From the NCBI RefSeq assembly GCF_003386535.1, contig NZ_QTTN01000014.1, positions 62,001-126,000 of the forward strand: 64,000 nucleotides of DNA, written 5' to 3'. The translations under genes were made by a program, and so were the position numbers. Positions 19,778-28,800 of this stretch are shown piece after piece. The stretch's first letter is position 1, and the number at the start of each line of letters is the position of its first letter. Under the pieces are notes generated by a model. The model did no database searches and had not been told where the DNA came from. It saw nothing but the letters and a program-made list of their open reading frames with translations. The DNA is from Paenibacillus taihuensis (GTDB lineage Bacteria; Bacillota; Bacilli; Paenibacillales; Paenibacillaceae).

Positions 19778-21574
19778 ATGAATCAAAAAACCGATGGAAA
19801 TACGACTTTGCAGCATGACAATTGGCTCATAGAAGTGCTTAAGGCGGAGCGCGCGATACTGGATGGACAGATGCCCGCCACCAAGCTTTTACAGGCCATT
19901 CCGGCCGATATACGAATGAAATCTCCGCTGCTTCTCCGCGCGGAGTGCGAGGACGGCCTATTGAACGGCCGTCTGATCGAGACGAAGCAGCGCCTGGAAG
20001 CGGCGCTGCGCGGATTCGCTGCGCAAGCCGACGAGTCGGCCATGCTGACGATGATGGCGATGCTCGGCTTGCTGTATATGCGAGTCGGCGACCGGCAAGA
20101 AGCGGGCCCGTTCATGGCGCAGCTTGCCGAGGAATGGAACCGCACGCCGGAGCAGTGCAGCGGCTTCGTGCCGTGGGCATTGGCACGCGCTGCGGCAACA
20201 ATCGATCGCGCTGCCGCGGACTATGCCGCGGAGGCGCAGCGTTTGTTCCAGGCGGCGGCTGAGCGGTTTCGCAAGGAAGGCAAGCCGGTCTGGGCTGCCT
20301 TTGTGCTGCTCGAGCAGCGGCTGTTTGACCACACCGCAAGCGAGCAGGTGGACTGGCAGCTGTGGATGAGCTGGCTTATGCGCCATGCCTCAGGTGACCC
20401 GCATGGCGCGGCAGTCGTTCGCGTGCTGATGGCACCGGAGCTGAGCGAATCCATGTGCGGCACGCTGCCGGCACGCTACGCTTATTTAAGCCAAGCCATC
20501 CTGATGGATGCGCCGTCAACGCTTCCGCCGGAGCTGGCAGCAGATCTCGAATGCTGCATCTATGCGGCAGGCGCCAGAATTAAGCAGCTGCTGGAGGAAC
20601 GTCAAACGGATCAAGCCTTGCGGCCATTCGAACAACTAGACCGTATGCGCAGGCTTGTAACGTCGCCTTCTATTGAGCGGCTTACCATGCGGCTCGCTGC
20701 TTCGCTTGCTGCGGCCGGCTTAGCTGAAGTCGCGGAGCTGACAGTGACAGAGGAACCTGCCGCATCCGCATCCAGAGACGCTGGCCGACCGTTATATGAG
20801 GAAGCGGCTTCGTCCTCTGGGCAGCCGGAAGCAGCCAAGTGGCGGGCACGGTTGTTTGGGGGCATCAACTTTACGATGATGGACGGCAGCGTATTTGAGC
20901 CTATATGGAAGCGGCGCAAGGCAGGCGAATTGTTCGTCTACCTGCTCCTTCAGCCGAACTTCCGGGCTAACCGGGAGCAAGTGATCGATCGCGTGTTTGG
21001 CGAAGGTGATTTATCCAAACGGTCCAACCAGCTGTATGTGACGCTCCATGATTTGCGCTCGTCACTGAAGGAACTGGGCATGCCGGAGGATCTCATCTAT
21101 GCGAAGCGGGGCGTTATCGGCGTGGCTGAAAATGGCTTCGATGCGATCGATGTAGAGGATTACAATACGCTGACCAGAATCGGCGATCAACTATGGGTGG
21201 ACGACCGTGAAGAGGCGTCCCGCTTATATGATAAAGCTAAGGACATGTATGGACTGCTTGGCACGGAGCTGCCGCAGGCAGAATGGCTTGAGCGTGTGCG
21301 TGAGCAGCTGCTGGACCGGCAGACGAATATGATTAAGCGGCTTGCCGTTTACTATGGCGAGCTGCAGGATGAGGCACGTGTAGAGCAGTGCCTGGCGGAC
21401 TGGATTGCGCTTCGTCCGGAACAGGAAGAAGCGTATGAGGCGATGATCATTCACTGCCTGCGCGGGGAACGGAGAATCGAGGCGATTAGCTGGTACCGGC
21501 GGCTGGAGCGGATCTGCAAGGAAGAGCTGGGGAGCGAGCCGCTGGAAGAAGTCAGGAAGCTGCTATGGAAATGA
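19778..21574 (+). CDS. BTAD/SARP-type transcriptional regulator with TPR-like N-terminus
   Basis: 598 aa. The first ~330 residues are alanine-rich helical repeats, TPR-like. A winged-helix DNA-binding domain follows (about 365-440, around RRKAGELFVYLLLQPN and RSNQLYVTLHDLRSSL), then a bacterial transcriptional activation domain (about 455-598, ending in YRRLERICKEELGSEP). These proteins act as signal-responsive activators. Its stop overlaps the start of the PP2C gene by 10 bases, so regulator, phosphatase and STAS protein are translated together. No recognisable sensor domain is present. Confidence 0.8.
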   Translation: MNQKTDGNTTLQHDNWLIEVLKAERAILDGQMPATKLLQAIPADIRMKSPLLLRAECEDGLLNGRLIETKQRLEAALRGFAAQADESAMLTMMAMLGLLYMRVGDRQEAGPFMAQLAEEWNRTPEQCSGFVPWALARAAATIDRAAADYAAEAQRLFQAAAERFRKEGKPVWAAFVLLEQRLFDHTASEQVDWQLWMSWLMRHASGDPHGAAVVRVLMAPELSESMCGTLPARYAYLSQAILMDAPSTLPPELAADLECCIYAAGARIKQLLEERQTDQALRPFEQLDRMRRLVTSPSIERLTMRLAASLAAAGLAEVAELTVTEEPAASASRDAGRPLYEEAASSSGQPEAAKWRARLFGGINFTMMDGSVFEPIWKRRKAGELFVYLLLQPNFRANREQVIDRVFGEGDLSKRSNQLYVTLHDLRSSLKELGMPEDLIYAKRGVIGVAENGFDAIDVEDYNTLTRIGDQLWVDDREEASRLYDKAKDMYGLLGTELPQAEWLERVREQLLDRQTNMIKRLAVYYGELQDEARVEQCLADWIALRPEQEEAYEAMIIHCLRGERRIEAISWYRRLERICKEELGSEPLEEVRKLLWK

Positions 21575-23685
21575 CGGGCTATATGCTGCTGCGCCGGCTG
21601 CTGCTCGTCTACGGAATTGTGCTGCTGGGCGGACTAATTATTTTGCAGGCGGATACAATGTTGGTAGCGCCTTCGGCTTCGGCCGGGCTTCGTATCCCGC
21701 AGCTTGGCAATCTCGCTTTCGCTCTGGTGATGGCGCTCGTGATAGCGGGATATTCGGCTTGGCGGATGAGGCCAGTCTTGAAGGAACTCGATCAGCAGAA
21801 TGGGAAGGACTGTACAGGCTTAACGAGCGGCGCTCTGCTTCGGCTGTACCGAATGCCCTACGAGCTGCTCATCAGCTCTGCGGTCATCGGCGTGCTTTAC
21901 TCCATCGTATACCATGCAGAAACGGCACCGAATAACGACACGTGGCTGCAGCTGCTCGGCCAAGTAGCTGGGGAACAAAGCTTGTTCATCTCATTGGCGA
22001 TTGTGCTGTTCACTACGACGAGACGCCTATTCAGACCCGTCATGCGCTTGCAGCAGCTGCCGGATCAATTCGATGGGCGAACGTCGATCGCTCAGCCCAT
22101 CGTTCTTACATACGCTTGTACCATGCTTGTAACGCTGCTTAGCTTGCTTCAGCTGACGTTCACGACTGCAAAGACGGGGGCGACGATTGACCCGTACAAG
22201 CTAGGCCTAATCGCTTCGTTTTATTTTATAATGAGTATCGCCTTATTCAGCTATGTCACGATGCAGTTCAGGCAAGAGCTGCGCGGCCTGATTCGCGGCA
22301 TTCGCGGACTTGTCGCCGGGCAAGGGCTGCCGAGCGGCGCCCTGCCTGCCATTCTGCACGATGAAGCCGGTGAGCTGGCTGTCGCCTATAACGAGCTGCA
22401 AATTCGAATCAACCGCGAATACGAATCGCTGGAGCGCGAGCTGAAGATGGCTTACAATGTACAGCAGAAGCTGCTTCCTCCAGGGGATTTGACGATCGGG
22501 GCATATCGGATTACGGCGCGCTGCCAATCGTACCGCGAAGTCGGCGGCGATTTCTTCGACGTCGTCTCCCTGAGTCCGAACCGGTTTGCGGTCATGATCG
22601 GCGACGTGTCGGGCAAAGGCTTGCCCGCGGCGCTGATTATGTCTGCTCAGCTGCTTATTTTTCGCTCGGAAATTCGGCGTAACGGCAGTCCGTCAGAGGT
22701 ACTCGCGCGGATGAATCGGCAGTTATGCGAGGCGATGGGCGAAGAAGGCTCCGTCTCCATCGGTGTAGGCGTCATCGATTTAACGACGAATGAAGTGCAA
22801 TATGCGAGTGCCGGTCACTTGTCGCCGTATATCATTGCGCAAGATGGCCGTGTTCAAGCGGTGGAATGCAGCTCGCTTCCAATTGGGATCGATCCGGACG
22901 CAACGTACGAAGAAATTTGTTTCGAGTTTAACAACCGTGATCGCTTCCTGCTATACACGGATGGATTAATTGAGGCCGTGAATCAAGCGGGCCAAATGTA
23001 TAGCTTCGACGGATTGGAAGCAGAGCTTGCGAGCTGGCAGCCGGAAGAGGATCTTACGCAAACCGTAGACAACTGGCTTGCCCGTATGGACCACGAATGC
23101 GGAGCAGGTATGGATGACCGGACGGTCGTTGTTCTGGAGCTGGCTGGCGAGTACCGGAGTTCGCTGGCATCGGCGGCTACCTTCGACAATCCGTTTATGA
23201 CCCGCGAATGGGCGATGCGAAGCAAGCTCGGCGACGAGAAGCTGATCGCGCTCAAGCTGGGCGATTGGATGAAGGAACGATGGCCGAATACCGATATATA
23301 TGAGGACGTGCAAAGCGCTGTGTGCGAAGCGATGATAAATGCGATCGAGCACGGAAACAAAATGCAGCCAAATGCGTATGTAAATGTGATCGCGCAAATC
23401 GGCGGCATGCTCATGGTGTGCCGGATCTACGATGAGGGCGGCGGCTTTTACCCGAAATTGTCACGGGATGAGGATGAGATGCGCAAGAAGCTGGAGTCCG
23501 AAGATCCCCGCGGGTGGGGGCTTGTCATGATCGATACGCTTGCGGATTACTGGACGACTGGACGAGACGAACGCGGCTTTTATACGGAGCTTTATTTTAT
23601 GCGCAAATCACATTCAGTTTCAGAAGCAGAAGCAGAAGCAGAGGCAGAGGCAGGAGCAGAGCAGGCCGCGCAGAAAGGGGTTTGA
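21565..23685 (+). CDS. Membrane PP2C (SpoIIE/RsbU-type) phosphatase fused to RsbW-like ATPase domain
   Basis: 706 aa. Six hydrophobic segments occupy about residues 1-230. A HAMP-like linker leads to a PP2C/SpoIIE domain (about 290-500) with the metal motifs GGDFFD, GDVSGKG, SAGHLSP, DGLIEAVN and DDRTVVV. A C-terminal GHKL/RsbW-like ATPase domain (about 530-680) carries the N-box EAMINAIEHGN and DEGGGF...RGWGL. Phosphatase and anti-sigma-kinase-like modules normally sit on separate proteins, so here both halves of a partner switch are fused. The tail is a Glu-Ala repeat of low complexity. The STAS substrate is encoded 2 bp downstream. Confidence 0.9.
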   Translation: MEMTGYMLLRRLLLVYGIVLLGGLIILQADTMLVAPSASAGLRIPQLGNLAFALVMALVIAGYSAWRMRPVLKELDQQNGKDCTGLTSGALLRLYRMPYELLISSAVIGVLYSIVYHAETAPNNDTWLQLLGQVAGEQSLFISLAIVLFTTTRRLFRPVMRLQQLPDQFDGRTSIAQPIVLTYACTMLVTLLSLLQLTFTTAKTGATIDPYKLGLIASFYFIMSIALFSYVTMQFRQELRGLIRGIRGLVAGQGLPSGALPAILHDEAGELAVAYNELQIRINREYESLERELKMAYNVQQKLLPPGDLTIGAYRITARCQSYREVGGDFFDVVSLSPNRFAVMIGDVSGKGLPAALIMSAQLLIFRSEIRRNGSPSEVLARMNRQLCEAMGEEGSVSIGVGVIDLTTNEVQYASAGHLSPYIIAQDGRVQAVECSSLPIGIDPDATYEEICFEFNNRDRFLLYTDGLIEAVNQAGQMYSFDGLEAELASWQPEEDLTQTVDNWLARMDHECGAGMDDRTVVVLELAGEYRSSLASAATFDNPFMTREWAMRSKLGDEKLIALKLGDWMKERWPNTDIYEDVQSAVCEAMINAIEHGNKMQPNAYVNVIAQIGGMLMVCRIYDEGGGFYPKLSRDEDEMRKKLESEDPRGWGLVMIDTLADYWTTGRDERGFYTELYFMRKSHSVSEAEAEAEAEAGAEQAAQKGV

Positions 23686-23687
23686 AC

Positions 23688-24056
23688 ATGGCAGACCAGC
23701 CATTTTCGATAGCATTACATCGGTTTCCGGGAGGCATTGCGCTGAAACTGGAAGGCGATTTGAACAAGTCGGCGGAAACGAAGCTGCTTGACGGCTTTGA
23801 AGGGGAGGCGGAGCTAGGCAAGAGCATCCGTTTCCTGACGATTGACCTGACGAAGGTCGATTACATCAACAGCGGCGGAATGGCCGTATTAATTCGGTTG
23901 GCCCGCATGGGGAGCAAGGCAGGGGTGCATACTTTCGCCTGGGGCATCACCCCGCACTATGAGAAGCTGTTTCGAATGGTTGGCTTGACGGAGTATATGA
24001 TGATCTATCCGAACGAGTTTGCTGTCATGCAGCGGATTGAAGCGCTAGGGCAGTAG
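23688..24056 (+). CDS. STAS-domain anti-sigma factor antagonist
   Basis: 122 aa from ATG 23688, with AAAGGGG upstream inside the end of the previous gene. One STAS domain. The phosphorylatable Ser is expected in VDYINSGGMAVL, the position used in SpoIIAA/RsbV. It should be dephosphorylated by the upstream PP2C domain and phosphorylated by its RsbW-like domain, releasing or capturing an as yet unknown target. No sigma factor gene is adjacent, so the output may be the BTAD regulator or a distant sigma factor; this is inference. Confidence 0.88.
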   Translation: MADQPFSIALHRFPGGIALKLEGDLNKSAETKLLDGFEGEAELGKSIRFLTIDLTKVDYINSGGMAVLIRLARMGSKAGVHTFAWGITPHYEKLFRMVGLTEYMMIYPNEFAVMQRIEALGQ

Positions 24057-24100
24057 TCTCTGGTTAAACCGAAGGATAGATTTTGAAGGCGGAGGGCATT

Positions 24101-24811
24101 ATGGAATTGCAATCGGCAATATTTATGGAGTGGCGGCATCTGTTCAAGCTCGATCCGGACCGCGAAATTAGCGACGAACGGCTTGATGCGATCTGCATGT
24201 CGGGCACGGACGCGATTATCGTAGGCGGATCGAGCGGCGTAACCTTTGACAACACGGTGGACCTCATGTCGCGCATTCGCCGTTACGAGGTGCCGTGCGC
24301 GCTGGAGGTATCGAATGAGGAGGCAGCCGTGCCGGGCTTCGATCATTATTTTATCCCGCTCGTGCTGAACACCGATAAGGCTGAATGGATGGCGGGGCGT
24401 CAAATCCAGGCGCTGCGCAAGTTCGGAGCGTTCATCCCGTGGGAAAATACTTCGGCGGAAGGTTATCTCATTCTGAATGGGGACGCGGAAGCGGCCAAGC
24501 TGACCAGCGCCACATCCTCGCTTGATACGGAAGGCGTTACTGCGCATATTTATATGGCGGATCGGCTAATGCGACTGCCTGTTATCTATATGGAATACAG
24601 CGGGAAGTTCGGTGATATGGAGCTTGTGAAGCGGGCCAGAAGCTTGGTCACAGGGGCAAGAGTTTTCTACGGCGGGGGAATCGATAACGCGGAGAAAGCC
24701 CGGGCAGCTGCGATTGCTGCCCATACCGTGATTGTAGGCAATATTATTTATGACGATTTGGACGCGGCGCTCTCAACCTTAGAGGCAGTGCGTAGTGTTC
24801 AGCCAAAATAA
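24101..24811 (+). CDS. pcrB: Heptaprenylglyceryl phosphate synthase PcrB
   Basis: 236 aa from ATG 24101, where GGAGGG is correctly spaced; a TTG at 24083 would add six residues. The N-terminus ending in WRHLFKLDPDREI is the PcrB signature; phosphate-binding glycines appear in GGSSGV and YGGGIDNAEKA of this TIM barrel. The enzyme joins heptaprenyl diphosphate to glycerol-1-phosphate in Bacillales to make an archaeal-type ether lipid. It lies directly before pcrA, as in Bacillus. Confidence 0.92.
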   Translation: MELQSAIFMEWRHLFKLDPDREISDERLDAICMSGTDAIIVGGSSGVTFDNTVDLMSRIRRYEVPCALEVSNEEAAVPGFDHYFIPLVLNTDKAEWMAGRQIQALRKFGAFIPWENTSAEGYLILNGDAEAAKLTSATSSLDTEGVTAHIYMADRLMRLPVIYMEYSGKFGDMELVKRARSLVTGARVFYGGGIDNAEKARAAAIAAHTVIVGNIIYDDLDAALSTLEAVRSVQPK

Positions 24812-24972
24812 TGCAGAAGAGGCAACGGCTTCGTAAGCGAATCGCATCAGCAGTGCATTTCGCTTGCAGGAGGCCGTTTTTATTTCGCGAAAGCAGGCTC
24901 GTATGATTGACACTGCCCGGGCGGTTGTCTAGACTTAAGACAGGCGAACAAATGCGAACAAAGGAGTTTATT

Positions 24973-27363
24973 ATGTTGAATGAATTTAGCATCGACCAGG
25001 CTGTACAGAAGCTGAATGCCCCGCAGCGCGCGGCCGTTCAAGCGACAGATGGTCCGCTGCTCATTATGGCAGGAGCGGGAAGCGGCAAGACGCGTGTATT
25101 GACGCACCGTATCGCATATTTGATTGAGAAGAAGCGTGTAGCGCCGTGGAGTATCCTGGCGATTACCTTTACGAATAAAGCGGCAAGAGAGATGCAGCAG
25201 CGGGTTAGCGCCCTCATCGGCAATGCCGGTCATGATATTTGGGTTTCGACGTTCCACTCGATGTGCGTCCGCATTCTGCGCAAAGACGCGAGCCGGATCG
25301 GCTTTTCGAACAATTTCTCCATTCTGGACTCTGCGGATCAGTTGTCGGTTATTCGCAACTGCATGAAGGATCTGAACATCGACACGAAGAAATTCGAGCC
25401 GAAGAGCGTGCAGGCAGCGCTTGGCGGCGCGAAGAACGAATTGATTACGCCGGAGCAGTTCGAGCTGAAGATCGGCGACTACTTCGACGGTATTGTGGCG
25501 AAAGTATACGCGCAGTACCAGAAGCGGCTGAAGAGCAACAACTCGCTGGATTTCGACGATCTCATCATGAAGACGATCGAGCTGTTCAAGGAAGTGCCGG
25601 ATGTGCTGGCATTCTATCAGAACAAGTTCCGCTACATTCACGTCGATGAGTATCAGGATACGAACAGGGCGCAATATATGCTTTGCAAAATGCTCGCGGA
25701 CAAGCATCACAATATATGCGTCGTGGGTGACAGCGATCAGTCGATCTACCGCTGGCGCGGCGCGGATATTACGAACATCTTGAACTTCGAGGAAGACTAT
25801 CCGGAAGCGAAGACGATTATGCTGGAGCAGAACTACCGCTCGACGTCGAACATTCTTAATGCCGCTAACGCTGTCATTAAGCTGAACAGCAGCCGGAAGG
25901 ATAAGAAGCTGTGGACCGATCAAGGCGAAGGCGATGCGATTACGGTCTACCAGGCGGATACCGAACATGACGAGGGCTACTTCGTTACAGGCGAGATTCG
26001 TCAGGCCGTGAATAATAAAGGGCGTAAATTTGGCGAGCACGCGATTCTGTACCGCACGAACGCGCAGTCTCGTGTTATCGAGGAAACGCTCATTAAGTCT
26101 GATATTCCATACCAAATCGTCGGCGGCGTCAAGTTCTATGACCGCAAAGAGATTAAGGACATTCTCGCCTACTTGCGGCTTATTGCGAATCCCGATGACG
26201 ATATTTGCTTCGAGCGGATTGTTAATGTGCCTAAACGCGGCATCGGCGACACGACAGTGGCGAAACTTGCGAGTGAAGCGGCACTAAGCGGCATCTCCAT
26301 CTTCGCTGTGCTGGACCGGATCGATTGGATCGACGTAACGGGACGCGCTCGTACGGCGCTGGTCGAATTCCGCGATATGATCAACAACGTGACGCAGATG
26401 GTAGAGTACTTGTCCGTAACGGAGCTGACGGAGAAGGTGCTGGAGCTGAGCGGCTATCGCGAGGAGCTGCACCGCGAGAACACGCTGGAATCGAAGGCCC
26501 GCCTCGAGAACATCGACGAGTTCCTGTCGGTTACGCAGGAGTTCGAGAACCGCAACGAGGACAAGTCGCTCGTTTCGTTCCTGACCGACCTCGCGCTAAT
26601 CGCTGACATCGACTCCATGGATAAGGATGAGTCGGAGAACGAAGTGAAGGACGCGGTCGTGCTTATGACCATGCACAGCGCCAAAGGCTTGGAGTTTCCG
26701 ATTGTCTTCATCATCGGGATGGAAGAAGGCGTATTCCCGCATAGCCGGGCGCTTCAAGATAACGAAGAGCTCGAGGAAGAGCGTCGTCTGGCCTACGTAG
26801 GCATTACGCGCGCGGAGAAGCGGCTGTACCTCACTTGCGCGCGGATGCGCACCTTGTTCGGACGCACAAGCGCCAACATGCCTTCGCGATTCCTGCGCGA
26901 GGTGCCGGACGAGCTGAAGAGCGAAGCTGGCCGCGGGGGACGCTCGGGCAGCGGCATTGGCTTCGGCTCTGGCAGTCGCTTCGGCGGCAGCAGCGGAAGC
27001 TCAGGCGGCGGTTCCGGCAGCGGCTTCGGTTTCCGCGGCGGAGCAGCCGGCTCGGCTGGCGCTGCGGGTGCGCGCACTGGCGGAGCTGCGGCACGTCCAG
27101 GCGCTGCAGGGAGCAGCAGCGGCGTTCGCGTCAGCACGCCGATGGATGCTGCTCGCGCGGCGAGCGGAGCCGCTGGAGCAGGCGGTGCGGCTGGCGGCGG
27201 AGATTTCGCAGCCGGCGATAAAGTGTCGCACGGCAAGTGGGGCATCGGCACGATTGTGTCCGTGCGCGGCACAGGCAATGATAAGGAGCTGCAGATTGCG
27301 TTCCCTGCTCCGGTCGGGCTTAAGAAGCTGCTTGCTAGTTTCGCTCCGATTACGAAAGTTTAA
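24973..27363 (+). CDS. pcrA: ATP-dependent DNA helicase PcrA (UvrD family)
   Basis: 796 aa from ATG 24973 with AAGGAG upstream; a longer frame back to 24907 has no RBS. SF1A motifs: [10 protein letters not shown] (I), VDEYQDTN (II), [10 protein letters not shown] (III), and HSAKGLEFP and [10 protein letters not shown] (V-VI). Residues ~656-745 are an unusually long Gly/Ser/Ala-rich linker before the C-terminal Tudor-like RNA-polymerase-interaction domain ([20 protein letters not shown]). Essential helicase for replication, repair and clearing of RecA filaments. The linker is much longer and more repetitive than in B. subtilis PcrA. Confidence 0.96.
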   Translation: MLNEFSIDQAVQKLNAPQRAAVQATDGPLLIMAGAGSGKTRVLTHRIAYLIEKKRVAPWSILAITFTNKAAREMQQRVSALIGNAGHDIWVSTFHSMCVRILRKDASRIGFSNNFSILDSADQLSVIRNCMKDLNIDTKKFEPKSVQAALGGAKNELITPEQFELKIGDYFDGIVAKVYAQYQKRLKSNNSLDFDDLIMKTIELFKEVPDVLAFYQNKFRYIHVDEYQDTNRAQYMLCKMLADKHHNICVVGDSDQSIYRWRGADITNILNFEEDYPEAKTIMLEQNYRSTSNILNAANAVIKLNSSRKDKKLWTDQGEGDAITVYQADTEHDEGYFVTGEIRQAVNNKGRKFGEHAILYRTNAQSRVIEETLIKSDIPYQIVGGVKFYDRKEIKDILAYLRLIANPDDDICFERIVNVPKRGIGDTTVAKLASEAALSGISIFAVLDRIDWIDVTGRARTALVEFRDMINNVTQMVEYLSVTELTEKVLELSGYREELHRENTLESKARLENIDEFLSVTQEFENRNEDKSLVSFLTDLALIADIDSMDKDESENEVKDAVVLMTMHSAKGLEFPIVFIIGMEEGVFPHSRALQDNEELEEERRLAYVGITRAEKRLYLTCARMRTLFGRTSANMPSRFLREVPDELKSEAGRGGRSGSGIGFGSGSRFGGSSGSSGGGSGSGFGFRGGAAGSAGAAGARTGGAAARPGAAGSSSGVRVSTPMDAARAASGAAGAGGAAGGGDFAAGDKVSHGKWGIGTIVSVRGTGNDKELQIAFPAPVGLKKLLASFAPITKV

Positions 27364-27395
27364 GAGATGCATTTGCGAGAGAGGGATGAGATCAA

Positions 27396-28433
27396 ATGAC
27401 CACTGCCAAAGAAACGGGACAGAATGCGCGGATGCGCGAGCTTGTGGACCTCATTGCGGAGCACAATTACAACTACTACACGCTGGATAAGCCGACGATT
27501 AGCGATAAACAATGGGACGAGCTGTATGATGAGCTTGTGAAGCTGGAGCAGGAGACAGGTCAGATTCTGCCGGACTCACCGACTCAGCGCGTTGGCGGTG
27601 ATATCCTGAAAGGCTTCGAGCCTCACCGTCATCTTGCGCGGCTGTGGAGTCTGGATAAGGCACAGGACCATGAAGACTTGCTGGCATGGAATGCGCGTGT
27701 TACGAAGGCGGTTGCTGACTACAACACGAAGAATCCAGACGTTGCTCCATTGCCTAACCCTAGCTATGTCATTGAGCTGAAGTTCGACGGATTGACGCTC
27801 AATCTTACCTATGACGGGGGCAACCTCGTACAGGCATCGACGCGTGGTAACGGTGTTGTTGGCGAAGGCATCCTGGCACAGGTCAAGACGATTCGTTCCA
27901 TTCCGCTCACGATTCCGTTCACAGATGGGCTAATTGAAGTACAGGGCGAAGGGATTATGAATCTGTCCGTCCTTGAAGCTTATAACGAGACGGCAGCTGA
28001 GCCGCTCAAGAATGCGCGCAATGCGGCAGCAGGCGCGCTTCGTAACCAAAATCCTCGCATTACAGCAGAGCGGAAGCTGAATGCGTTCTTCTATAATGTC
28101 GGCTATGCGGATGGCGTATCTTTCGAGAATCACGAACAGATGATCCAGTTCTTGCGCGATAACCGGTTCAAAGTGAATCCGTACGCAGTCTACTGCTCTA
28201 CGATTGAGGAAGTGCAGGCGGAGCTCGAGCGCGTTGCCGCTGGCCGCAGCGAGCATAACTTCTTGATTGACGGTGCCGTGGTTAAGCTGACCGACATGCG
28301 TACGCGCGAAGCGCTTGGCTATACGGACAAGTTCCCGCGCTGGGCGGTTGTTATATATAGTTATTTAACATATGTAGCTTATGTAGTTATGTGTAATTAT
28401 AGGGCCCGTTTTCACTATATGTATTCTAAGTGA
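27396..28433 (+). pseudogene. ligA: Host ligA, 5' part only, cut by the island
   Basis: Frame starts at ATG 27396 with GAGGGATGAG upstream, 33 bp after pcrA. It encodes the Ia domain and most of the adenylation domain of NAD-dependent DNA ligase, with the active-site Lys in IELKFDGLTLNL and motif IV FLIDGAVVK. The homology stops at FPRWAV (codons ending ~28350), exactly before the motif V Lys expected in FKF. The last ~27 codons are island-derived and unrelated (VIYSYLTYVAYVV). OB fold, Zn finger, HhH and BRCT are all missing, so the product should not seal nicks. GC content is like the host, unlike the second ligA. Confidence 0.9.
28341..28360. other. Left boundary of the accessory island inside ligA
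   Basis: GC-rich ligA sequence ends at TGGGCGGTTG (28341-28350) and AT-rich sequence starts at TTATATATAG. Just inside are short repeats of TATGTAG/TATGTG (28369-28395), a possible recombinase arm region, and an inverted repeat TTTCACT...AGTGAAA (28410-28436). The other boundary is not in the window. Confidence 0.7.
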
Positions 28434-28479
28434 AATTCTAAAAAAACGGATATATAATATTGAATTATCAATTGAGAGT

Positions 28480-28645
28480 TAGGGTACAGATGGGGCCGTT
28501 ATAAAAGTTGATAAAAAAATATTAGGAATGAAAAGTAGGGTCCCTAATGGGCGGTCGCCGTTAAATACCCACCAGAGCAAAAGGAAACGGTTATTAAAGA
28601 CATCATAGTACAAGTAGGTCGTACGGGTAGTAAGTATATTTTATT
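28480..28645 (+). pseudogene. Degraded second ligA fragment
   Basis: GGTACAGATGGGGCCGTTATAAAAG and the following ~150 bp match the island ligA at about 29631-29795 with scattered changes. The fragment shares the stretch AAATACCCACCAGAGCAAAA and ends with CAAGTAGGTCGTACGGG. It encodes a frameshifted form of GIDGAVVKV...[11 protein letters not shown]. It covers precisely the ligA part around the integration motif. The sequence from 28646 to 28800 shows no gene. Confidence 0.8.
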
Positions 28646-28800
28646 GAGCAAAAGTTATGAACCAAGTTATAGTTGAGATAATGTAGTTAACAATGGTGGT
28701 TGAGGGCTTTGTTTTGACAATTTGGGAATAAAAGAAATGAACGAAATAAATACCGTTTCTAAGATGACGTTTGTTTAAGAAAGTGGGGGGTGTGATTATT

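Noticed and set aside
23597-23680. AGAAGC/AGGCAG short tandem repeats as a possible CRISPR or minisatellite
   Set aside because: They encode the Glu-Ala tail of the PP2C protein; the units are 6 bp with no spacers.
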